DNA of 32,795 nt from Planctomycetaceae bacterium (GTDB taxonomy: Bacteria; Planctomycetota; Planctomycetia; Planctomycetales; Planctomycetaceae), in NCBI GenBank assembly GCA_020850695.1, contig JADZEF010000015.1, positions 1 through 32,795 of the forward strand, given 5' to 3'. The position numbers were made by a program, and so were the translations under genes. Positions 14,360-21,195 of the stretch are shown here, one piece after another; the first letter of the stretch is position 1, and every line of letters starts with the position of its first letter. Below the pieces are notes generated by a model that did not search any database, had not been told where the DNA came from, and saw only the letters and a program-made list of their open reading frames with translations.

Positions 14360-14656
14360 ATGATCCGCGTCGTGCTGCCCGCTCACCTCTGGACTCTGGC
14401 GCGCGTCGGCGCGGAGGTGCAGGTCGACGTCCCCGGCACGCCCACTCCTGCTGGAGTCATCGAGGCGCTTGAGCAGAAATATCCGGTGTTGAAGGGGACG
14501 ATCCGCGATTACGGCACGCTCAAGCGTCGCCCGCTGGTCCGATACTTCGTCTGTGCCGAAGACTGGTCGCACGACCCGCCCGACCGCCCGCTCCCCCAGG
14601 CCATTGTCGACGGCACCGAGCCGTTCTACATCATCGGAGCGATCGCCGGGGGCTGA
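14360..14656 (+). CDS. MoaD/ThiS-family ubiquitin-like beta-grasp protein
   Basis: 98 aa ending 'AIAGG', the Gly-Gly tail that is adenylated or thiocarboxylated in MoaD, ThiS and related sulfur carriers. The N-terminus 'IRVVLPAHLWTLARVGAEVQVDV' gives the first beta hairpin, 'TPAGVIEALEQKYPVLKG' the helix, and 'EPFYIIGAIAGG' the last strand and tail. It is longer than ThiS and has an insert ('CAEDWSHDPPDRPLP') seen in a MoaD-like subgroup found next to BNR-repeat genes. No moaE, thiG or E1-like (MoeB/ThiF) gene is adjacent, so its role in molybdopterin, thiamine or another sulfur pathway is undecided. No Shine-Dalgarno sequence is evident. Confidence 0.88.
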   Translation: MIRVVLPAHLWTLARVGAEVQVDVPGTPTPAGVIEALEQKYPVLKGTIRDYGTLKRRPLVRYFVCAEDWSHDPPDRPLPQAIVDGTEPFYIIGAIAGG

Positions 14657-14659
14657 TGG

Positions 14660-14736
14660 CGTGGGAAAGGCTTCCAGCCTGTCGGTTCGTCCCACGAAAA
14701 TCGTCATTGGTCATTGCTAAAATGATCAATGACCAA
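14660..14736. repeat. Two hairpins downstream of the MoaD-like gene
   Basis: The first (14660-14696) has an outer 7-bp stem, CGTGGGA/TCCCACG, enclosing an AGGCT-TCC-AGCCT hairpin. The second (14707-14736) is a 10-bp stem, TTGGTCATTG/CAATGACCAA, with a 10-nt loop, followed by further CAATGACC-type words. They could end transcription, but there is no T run, so they are recorded as palindromic repeats. Confidence 0.6.
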
Positions 14737-14937
14737 CGGCCAATGAACAATGACCAATCTGCCCGCAGTTCGTTTTCCGTGCGGCTGGTCGGACGTCGAA
14801 TCCACGAATTCGCCGCACCATCGCATCGTCTGCTCAACTTCGAAGGGGTGGCGGGGTAGAATCGGAGTGTCACTTGGGGTGCCTCGACCTGGTCGGCGTC
14901 CGGTTGTGACGGTTACTCCGGCTGTTCGGGCGATGCG

Positions 14938-17739
14938 ATGCTTGTCACTGTCACCTGCAAATCGTGTGGGACGCTGTTCAAAGTCCATTCCCGCTTCGCA
15001 GGAAAGCTCGGTGCATGTCCCAAGCCCGAGTGCGGGCGAAAGTTCCTCGTTCCGTCGGCCAGCGCGACTCCGGCAGTCGCCGCACCTGCGACCGACTCCC
15101 CCGCGACCGAGGACGATGTCGACTGGCTCTATCGCCATGCGGGTGTCGAGCAGAGGCCCGAGGGTTCCGTTGGCAATCAAAAGGGATCGCGGACGGCCGT
15201 GAAGGCGCCGAGGGAGTCCACGGCGGCCCGCAGCGAAGCTCCGCCATCCACCACGCGGCGGTCGACCACCCGAAAGAGCGCCGTGGCGTCGAAGCCTGCG
15301 ACAGGTTCGTCGTCCCTGTGGCAACGGCCTTCCGTTCGGTGGAGTATGCTCGGAATCGCCCTCGCGGCCATCGGAGTAGGAATTCTGTCGGCGGCACGCG
15401 GGCGAGGAATAACGCCGGCCGCTCAGGCCGTCCCGCCCGAAAGCGAGCCGAAGGAGATTGCCGAGGCACGAGCCCGCGAGGCGGCCCTCGTTGCGACGTT
15501 CCACGACAAGGTGCAGCCCTACCTCAAGAAGTACTGCAACGAGTGCCATACCGGCGATCAGTCGGAAGCGGGAATTGTTCTGGACGGGTTCTCGACGGAC
15601 GCGGACGATGGCCCGGCCCGCAAGGACCGCAAGACCTGGGAACGCGTCGTGCGCATGTTGGAAGCCGGCGCCATGCCGCCGGGCGATCACGCGGTGCGGC
15701 CGAAGCCGGAAGAGACGACCGCCGTTGTGGCCTGGATGGACGAGCGCGTGTTCCGCGTCGATTGTGCCCTGCCGAATGATCCCGGCCGCGTCACGGTGCG
15801 GCGACTTAACCGCAACGAGTACAACAACACGGTCCGCGACCTGTTGGGCGTCACGGTGCGGCCGGCGGATGACTTTCCGTCGGATGACGTCGGGTCTGGC
15901 TTTGACAACATCGGCGACGTGCTGTCACTACCGCCGCTGCTGATGGAGAAGTATCTCGATGCCGCCGAAAAGGTCGCCCAGGCGGCGATCGTGGTGGCCG
16001 ATCCGAAAGGTTCCATTCAACTGGCCGAGGGGGACGGGCTCGACAAAAGCGGCGACTTCCCGGTGAACGAGGACAATGCGGTCGGCATTTTCTCGTCGGG
16101 AGATGTTTCGAAGGAGTTCAATTTCCCGATTGCGGGCGAGTACACGCTGCGGGTGGAGGCGATGGCCGACCAGGCGGGACCCGACCTCGCGAAGGTGGAA
16201 CTGCGGCTCGACGGCAAAGGTGTGAAGACCTTCGAAGTCCAAGGGCAGCGGAAGCTCGGAACGTTCGAGACGACGATCAAGGTGGCAGCCGGCAAGCACA
16301 CGGTCGCCGGAGCCTTCACCAACGATTACTACAACCCCAAGGCGAAGGATCGGAAGGATCGCGACCGCAACCTCTACGTGAAGTCGCTCGCAGTCCAGGG
16401 CCCGATCGGCGCTTCGGCCGACGACTTCCCCGAGACGCATCGCCGTATCGTCACCGCCCGTCCGGACGACAAGCTTCCGCTCCGCGATGCCGCCCTGCAG
16501 GTGTTGCGTCCGATTGTGAAGCGGGCCTTCCGCCGGCCGATCACCGACGACGAGGTCGACCCGTTCGTGAAGCTCGTCGAGTTCGCGGTGAAGCAGGGAG
16601 ACGCGTATGAGCGCGGCCTGCAGGTCGCCCTGCAGGGCATCCTCGTGTCGCCCCACTTCCTCTTCCGCATCGAACGCGACCCCGACCCCGACAATCCGAA
16701 GGCGAAGCGGACGGTGACCGGACCCGAATTGGCAACCCGGTTGTCGTATTTCCTCTGGAGCAGCACGCCCGACGAAGAACTCACGCGGGCCGGAGAGAAC
16801 GGGGAACTACAAAAGCCGGACGGACTGCGTCGCCAGGCCGCGCGTCTGCTGGCCGATCCGAAGTCGCGGGCCTTCGTCGAGAACTTCGGCGGGCAGTGGC
16901 TCAACCTGCGAAATCTTGACGAGCTGACTCCCGACCCGAAGCTCTTCCCCAACTTCAACGCGGCTTTGAAGTCCGACATGCGGAAGGAGACAGAACTCTT
17001 CTTCGAGCACATCGTCCGCAACGACCGCAGCCTGCTCGATCTCATCGACGGCAAATACACCTTCCTCAACGACCGCCTCGCGAAGCACTACGGCCTGCCG
17101 TCGCCGGGTGGGAACGACTTCCAGCAGGTGACGCTCAACGACGGCCGCCGGGCGGGGGTCCTCACGCACGCCAGCATCCTGACGCTCACCTCCGACCCGA
17201 CGAAAACCTCGCCGGTGAAGCGTGGCAAGTGGATCCTCGAGAATATCCTCGGCTCGGCCCCTCCCCCGCCTCCGCCCAACGTCCCCGAGCTGGCCGAGAC
17301 GCAGAAGGCGAACCCGAACCTCACGCTGCGGCAGCAGCTTGAAATCCACCGCAAAAACCCGAACTGCGCCACCTGCCACCAGCAGATGGATCCGCTCGGA
17401 ATGGGCTTCGAGAATTTCGACGCCATCGGCCGTTGGCGCGATCAGGACAACAACCAGCCGGTCGACTCTTCCGGAACGCTGCCGACGGGAGAAAAGTTCA
17501 GCGGCCCGGCCGAGCTGCGGGCGGTCCTCAAAACTCGCGAGAAGCGGTTCGCCCGCCACTTCGCCGCCCAACTCCTCACCTACGCCCTGGGCCGCGGTCT
17601 CGAACCCTCCGACCGCTGCACCGTCGACGAAATCGCCGACGCCGCGGCGAAGGACGGTTACCGGTTCTCGGTGCTGGTGCAGTCAGTCGTGGGCCGCCGG
17701 CCGTTCCTGAATCGGAGAGGAGAGGGGACAACGGAGTGA
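14938..17739 (+). CDS. Planctomycete cytochrome-like protein (DUF1587/1595/1592/1588/1585) with N-terminal zinc ribbon
   Basis: 933 aa. Residues 1-38 form a zinc ribbon with Cys7, Cys10, Cys27 and Cys32 ('TCKSCGTLFKV'). A polar linker leads to a membrane span at ~137-153 ('LGIALAAIGVGILSAA'). Next come a c-type heme motif 'CNECH' (Cys200-His204), DUF1587 ('RRLNRNEYNNTVRDLLGV'), a carbohydrate-binding-like beta domain (~375-440), DUF1595 ('RPIVKRAFRRPITDDE'), DUF1592 ('ELATRLSYFLWSSTPDEEL'), DUF1588 ('RAGVLTHASILTLTS', 'SPVKRGKWILENILG') and DUF1585 with a second heme motif 'CATCH' (Cys810-His814, 'QQMDPLGMGFENFDAIGRW'). The large domain should be periplasmic and the ribbon cytoplasmic. The usual partner, a DUF1552 protein, follows after an inserted transposase element. 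The biochemical role is unknown. Confidence 0.93.
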   Translation: MLVTVTCKSCGTLFKVHSRFAGKLGACPKPECGRKFLVPSASATPAVAAPATDSPATEDDVDWLYRHAGVEQRPEGSVGNQKGSRTAVKAPRESTAARSEAPPSTTRRSTTRKSAVASKPATGSSSLWQRPSVRWSMLGIALAAIGVGILSAARGRGITPAAQAVPPESEPKEIAEARAREAALVATFHDKVQPYLKKYCNECHTGDQSEAGIVLDGFSTDADDGPARKDRKTWERVVRMLEAGAMPPGDHAVRPKPEETTAVVAWMDERVFRVDCALPNDPGRVTVRRLNRNEYNNTVRDLLGVTVRPADDFPSDDVGSGFDNIGDVLSLPPLLMEKYLDAAEKVAQAAIVVADPKGSIQLAEGDGLDKSGDFPVNEDNAVGIFSSGDVSKEFNFPIAGEYTLRVEAMADQAGPDLAKVELRLDGKGVKTFEVQGQRKLGTFETTIKVAAGKHTVAGAFTNDYYNPKAKDRKDRDRNLYVKSLAVQGPIGASADDFPETHRRIVTARPDDKLPLRDAALQVLRPIVKRAFRRPITDDEVDPFVKLVEFAVKQGDAYERGLQVALQGILVSPHFLFRIERDPDPDNPKAKRTVTGPELATRLSYFLWSSTPDEELTRAGENGELQKPDGLRRQAARLLADPKSRAFVENFGGQWLNLRNLDELTPDPKLFPNFNAALKSDMRKETELFFEHIVRNDRSLLDLIDGKYTFLNDRLAKHYGLPSPGGNDFQQVTLNDGRRAGVLTHASILTLTSDPTKTSPVKRGKWILENILGSAPPPPPPNVPELAETQKANPNLTLRQQLEIHRKNPNCATCHQQMDPLGMGFENFDAIGRWRDQDNNQPVDSSGTLPTGEKFSGPAELRAVLKTREKRFARHFAAQLLTYALGRGLEPSDRCTVDEIADAAAKDGYRFSVLVQSVVGRRPFLNRRGEGTTE

Positions 17740-17817
17740 GGATCGCGATTGCAACATGTGGATCGAAGAAATCGCAACCAAAATGCCAACGCGACTGAGC
17801 CGTGCTCTGCTTCAGGC

Positions 17818-17910
17818 CTGAAGGGCCGTAACTCATCAGCCCAGTCCAAGCGAAGCGCCGGGCTGAGTTAGGGCGAGGAATAAACGCCAAGGCCCAAAGG
17901 GCCGTCACTC
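17818..17910. repeat. REP-like palindromic unit, left flank of the RAYT gene
   Basis: The outer arm 17818-17860 pairs with 18431-18473 on the other side of the gene (37 of 43 positions by eye). The inner arm 17888-17910 is a perfect 23-bp complement of 18378-18400 and itself contains a GGCCC-AAA-GGGCC hairpin. This arrangement of inverted REP pairs around an IS200-like gene is the classic RAYT/BIME layout. Confidence 0.85.
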
Positions 17911-17923
17911 CGGAGCGTCTGAA

Positions 17924-18379
17924 ATGCCGCAATCGCCCGCGAAGATTTACCTCCACATCGTTTTCAGCACGAAGAATCGCCGTCCGTTCCTCCAGACACC
18001 GGAAGTTCGAGGAGCGATGACGGGATACCTGATCGGCATCCTCAACAACCTGGATTGCCTGTCAATCTGCACCGGCGTCGTCGAGGATCACGTTCACATC
18101 CTTTGCACCTTATCCCGCACGATCACGGTTGCGAAGCTCATTGAAGAAGTGAAAGGGAGTTCCTCACAGCGGATCAAAGAGGATGGCCCCAACCTGACCG
18201 AATTTTCCTGGCAAAGAGGTTATTCCGTCTTCTCGGTGAGCCAATCCGGACTTGAACAGGTCGCACACTACGTCGCGACTCAGGAAGATCATCATCGGAA
18301 GATGTCGTTTCAGGACGAGCTTCGCACGCTGCTTCGCCGATATGAAGTTGACTTCGATGAGCGTTATGTGGGGGATTGA
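17924..18379 (+). CDS. REP-associated tyrosine transposase (RAYT), IS200-like Y1 family
   Basis: 151 aa. The HUH metal site reads 'VEDHVHIL' (His56, His58). The catalytic tyrosine is Tyr116 in 'VAHYVATQEDHHRKMSFQ', with the supporting Gln120, His123 and His124. The N-terminus 'YLHIVFSTKNRRPFL' and 'KGSSSQRIKED' are typical of the family. Length and motifs are intact, so it may be active. These enzymes nick and move single-stranded DNA carrying REP hairpins. REP-like inverted units directly flank the gene, and the right one begins within the stop codon. GGAG lies 9 nt before the start. A GAAGAGCTTC-TTTTT stretch (18400-18414) just downstream might act as a weak terminator. Confidence 0.94.
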   Translation: MPQSPAKIYLHIVFSTKNRRPFLQTPEVRGAMTGYLIGILNNLDCLSICTGVVEDHVHILCTLSRTITVAKLIEEVKGSSSQRIKEDGPNLTEFSWQRGYSVFSVSQSGLEQVAHYVATQEDHHRKMSFQDELRTLLRRYEVDFDERYVGD

Positions 18380-18473
18380 GTGACGGCCCTTTGGGCCTTG
18401 AAGAGCTTCTTTTTGATCGCTGACCTGGGCCGGCGCTTCGCTTGGCCCAGGCTGATGAGTTTTGCCCCTTCAG
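18378..18473. repeat. REP-like palindromic unit, right flank of the RAYT gene
   Basis: The inner arm 18378-18400 is the exact complement of 17888-17910. The outer arm 18431-18473 complements 17818-17860 with six mismatches. A hairpin CCTGGGCC/GGCCCAGG (from 18424) with an apical GGCGCTTCGCTT loop forms the core of the REP. Together the two flanks define a 656-bp element, 17818-18473. Confidence 0.85.
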
Positions 18474-18521
18474 GGCGGAAGGCATCTTTACTGACCGGAT
18501 GGCTTGAGAGGAGTTGCGAAT

Positions 18522-18833
18522 ATGGGATCGAAGCGTGATCAAGAGGTCGATTTCCAGAGAACGCGGGACGTACTTCGTGGTGTCCGATCGCAGGTCGACC
18601 CCAGTAAGCCGTATATGAATTGGTTAGGACATCGGCTTGATTCGGCAACTTCACGAATCGACGCAGCATTGATTCGTGGTGTCACTGAAAACGAACTGGC
18701 CAAACTTCGAAGTGAGCCGACCCCTGGGATTACCCATGTTTATCATCTGAAAAGTACGCATGGTCTGCCGATGAAGAAGCTCAGCGATGGCAGGTGGACT
18801 TTCGATCGACGCAAGCTCGGAATCGATGAGTAG
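18522..18833 (+). CDS. Hypothetical protein beside the RAYT element
   Basis: 103 aa. I chose the ATG at 18522 because GAGGAG lies 8 nt upstream. I do not recognise the family. It is charged and soluble ('KRDQEVDFQRTRDVLRGVRSQ', written to its key part) with a C-terminal 'KKLSDGRWTFDRRKLGIDE'. Its base composition is visibly less G+C-rich than the flanking DUF genes, so it may have arrived with, or been exposed by, the neighbouring mobile element. It lies outside the symmetric REP flanks, so it is not an obvious passenger gene. Confidence 0.6.
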   Translation: MGSKRDQEVDFQRTRDVLRGVRSQVDPSKPYMNWLGHRLDSATSRIDAALIRGVTENELAKLRSEPTPGITHVYHLKSTHGLPMKKLSDGRWTFDRRKLGIDE

Positions 18834-18950
18834 TTCGTTGCGAATGGAATTTGACCCATTTCGACGTAAACGATGAAATGCGTGATCGCGGCAAGCGAAT
18901 CGCGAGTGACACGATGGGCACGCAATGTCCTTGTTCTTGGAGAGAATCCG

Positions 18951-20309
18951 ATGATGCCTATCCTCCCCCGCCGCACCTTCCTCAAAGGCGTCAGCGCCAC
19001 CATGGCGCTGCCGCTCCTCGAAGCCATGATTCCCGGCGGAGACTTTTCGCTCCGCACGGCCGTCGCGGCCGGGACGGGGACTTCGGCGAACGGGCTCCCC
19101 GTCCGCATGGCGTTCGTCTTCTTTCCGAACGGGGCCATCATGCCCTCGTGGAAACCGAAGGGGGAAGGCCGCGGCTTCGAGCTCTCGGAGACGCTCGCTC
19201 CTCTCAAGAACGTGAAGGACGACATTCTGGTCATCACGGGGCTGGCCCAGGACAACGGGCGGGCCAAGGGAGACGGACCCGGCGACCATGCCCGGAGTGC
19301 GGCGTCGTTTCTGACGGGGGCGCATCCCTTCAAGACGAGCGGGGCGAACATCAACGTCGGCGTCTCGGTCGATCAGGCGGCGGCCGAGCGGATCGGCGAC
19401 CGGACGAAGCTCCCCTCGATCGAGCTGGGAATCGAGCGGGGACGCAACGCGGGGAACTGCGACTCGGGCTACAGCTGCGCCTATTCGAACAATATCTCGT
19501 GGAAGTCGGCCACCACGCCGATGGCCAAGGAGATCAATCCGCGGCACGCCTTCGACCGCCTCTTCGGCGCGCCCCGCACTCCCGAGCAGGCGAAGCGCGA
19601 CCTCTACCGCAAGAGCATCCTCGACGTCGTCCAGGACGACGCGAAGCAGCTTCAGTCGAAGCTGGGCAAGACCGATCGCCGGAAGCTCGACGAGTACTTC
19701 ACCAGCGTCCGCGAAATCGAAGAGCGGATCGTCCGGGCCGAGAAGCAGGCCGAGCAGGCGAAGCCCGACTTTGGCGTGCCGGCGGGTACCCCGTCCGACC
19801 TGCAGGAGCACTGCCGGCTGATGGCCGACCTGATGGTCCTCGCCTTCCGCACCGACACCACGCGCGTGGCGACATTCATGCTGGCCAACGAAGGGAGCAA
19901 CCGCAGCTACCCGATGATCGGCGTGAGCGAAGGACACCACAGCCTCTCGCACCATCAGAACAAGGAAGAGAAGATGGCCGAGATCCGCAAGATCGACCTT
20001 TTCCTCGCGAGGCAGTTCGCCTACTTCGTCGAGAAGCTCAAGGCGACGCCGGAAGGGAGCGGGTCGCTGCTCGACAACGCGATGGTGATGTACGGCTCCG
20101 GCCTCAGCGACGGCAACCGCCACAATCACGACGACCTGCCCGTCGTCATTGCGGGAAAGGCGGGCGGTTCGATCGCCACGGGCCGGCACGTGAAGCTCGG
20201 CAAGGAGGTGCCGATGAACAACCTGTTCCTCTCGATGCTGGATCGCGTTGGCGCGCGGATTGATTCGATCGGCGACAGCACCGGGCGGCTGAAAGAGCTT
20301 GAGGGATGA
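18951..20309 (+). CDS. DUF1552 Tat-exported protein
   Basis: 452 aa from the ATG at 18951 (GGAGAG 8 nt upstream); an in-frame upstream extension lacks a ribosome-binding site. The N-terminus carries a twin-arginine signal 'RRTFLKGVSATMALPLL' (Arg7, Arg8). The rest matches DUF1552: 'RMAFVFFPNGAIMPSWKP', 'LAPLKNVKDDILVITGL', 'GDHARSAASFLTGAHP', 'SVDQAAAERIGDRTKLPSIELG', 'MADLMVLAFRTDTTRVATFML' and 'MVMYGSGLSDGNRHNHDDLPV'. The last segments resemble DUF1501/sulfatase-like folds. In planctomycetes this gene usually follows directly after a DUF1592-type gene, and the two are thought to act together in the periplasm. The reaction is unknown. It converges on the DUF1559-like gene with a 33-bp gap. 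Confidence 0.93.
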   Translation: MMPILPRRTFLKGVSATMALPLLEAMIPGGDFSLRTAVAAGTGTSANGLPVRMAFVFFPNGAIMPSWKPKGEGRGFELSETLAPLKNVKDDILVITGLAQDNGRAKGDGPGDHARSAASFLTGAHPFKTSGANINVGVSVDQAAAERIGDRTKLPSIELGIERGRNAGNCDSGYSCAYSNNISWKSATTPMAKEINPRHAFDRLFGAPRTPEQAKRDLYRKSILDVVQDDAKQLQSKLGKTDRRKLDEYFTSVREIEERIVRAEKQAEQAKPDFGVPAGTPSDLQEHCRLMADLMVLAFRTDTTRVATFMLANEGSNRSYPMIGVSEGHHSLSHHQNKEEKMAEIRKIDLFLARQFAYFVEKLKATPEGSGSLLDNAMVMYGSGLSDGNRHNHDDLPVVIAGKAGGSIATGRHVKLGKEVPMNNLFLSMLDRVGARIDSIGDSTGRLKELEG

Positions 20310-20342
20310 GCGTGTCCCATTCGAGCGGCGGCGAGATAAGCC

Positions 20343-21182
20343 TCACCGTCGCTCGGTTGAGCCTTCCGGCCGGTCCACGTCGTCCCAGTCGACCTTCTCG
20401 CCTCCATCGGGTGTCGCCAACGACCTGAGGACCTTGGGCGCGACCTTCGGATGGATTGTCTTCACGCTGCCGTCAACGAACAGCATCTGAGGACCGCGCT
20501 GGTTTCGGCCGCCAAAGCCGTCGACTGATCCGCTGACCCCGGCCGCAGGATCCCGCACGTTTCCAGGGTCGCCCCAGGGCTTGAACCCCGCCGCAACCTC
20601 CCCCGCAAGGATCGTGTTCGACGTCCCGTCGATGAACTTGCGGTAAGTCATCCCGGCATCGGGACGCACAACGCGACTGCTCGCCGCATAGCTGCTCAGG
20701 GCATATCCGCGGAGTGGTCGGAACTGCTCTGTGTCGTGTGGATGCCGATACTCCGGGACGACCGCTTCGAACGTAGGCCTGTTCGCTTCGTCAGACCGTG
20801 ATTTTTCGAGGTTCACGCTGGAATACAGCGGCGAGTAGTCCAGGTGAGGAAGGAGCTTCGTCTGCCAACTGTGCGTGCCAGCATCGGGCTCGCTCGACGG
20901 TCCCTCGGGAAAGGAGCTGTATGCATCGTGGTAGTTGTGGAATGCCAGACCGATCTGCCGCAGGTTCTGCCTCGACTGCGTCCGCCAGGCGACACTCTTC
21001 GGGTATACGCATCCATGCGGCATCAGAAACCAGCATAAGAAGCCTACCACGGAGGCGTACAAGACTGCCCGGAACAGACAACTGTCGCGGGCCGACCCGG
21101 CGGCGAAATCTCCCCGGGATGAGTTCCGCTCGACAACCTCATTCCGACGATCGTCATTAGGAGCCTGTGTGGAAGCGGACAT
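20343..21182 (-). CDS. DUF1559-like protein without a prepilin leader
   Basis: 279 aa. The DUF1559 core is clear: 'SRQNLRQIGLAFHNYHDAYSSFP', split as 'NLRQIGLAFHNYHDAY' plus 'SSFPEG', then 'HSWQTKLLPHLDYSPLY', 'KFIDGTSNTILAGEV' and 'QMLFVDGSVKTIHPKVAP'. Most family members begin with a type IV pilin-like 'GFTLIELLVV' helix. Here that is replaced by a charged N-terminus and a single membrane span at about residues 36-55 ('FRAVLYASVVGFLCWFLMP'), so the protein is probably anchored but not processed as a pseudopilin. GAGG lies 8 nt upstream. It starts 13 bp after the PQQ/cytochrome gene and is likely co-transcribed with it. Confidence 0.85.
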   Translation of the reverse strand: MSASTQAPNDDRRNEVVERNSSRGDFAAGSARDSCLFRAVLYASVVGFLCWFLMPHGCVYPKSVAWRTQSRQNLRQIGLAFHNYHDAYSSFPEGPSSEPDAGTHSWQTKLLPHLDYSPLYSSVNLEKSRSDEANRPTFEAVVPEYRHPHDTEQFRPLRGYALSSYAASSRVVRPDAGMTYRKFIDGTSNTILAGEVAAGFKPWGDPGNVRDPAAGVSGSVDGFGGRNQRGPQMLFVDGSVKTIHPKVAPKVLRSLATPDGGEKVDWDDVDRPEGSTERR

Positions 21183-21195
21183 TCCATGGACCTCG

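Noticed and set aside
18851..20263. Plus-strand frame overlapping the DUF1552 gene in another phase
   Set aside because: The DUF1552 frame has the Tat signal, a ribosome-binding site and family motifs. The other frame is Arg/Gln/Pro-rich noise.
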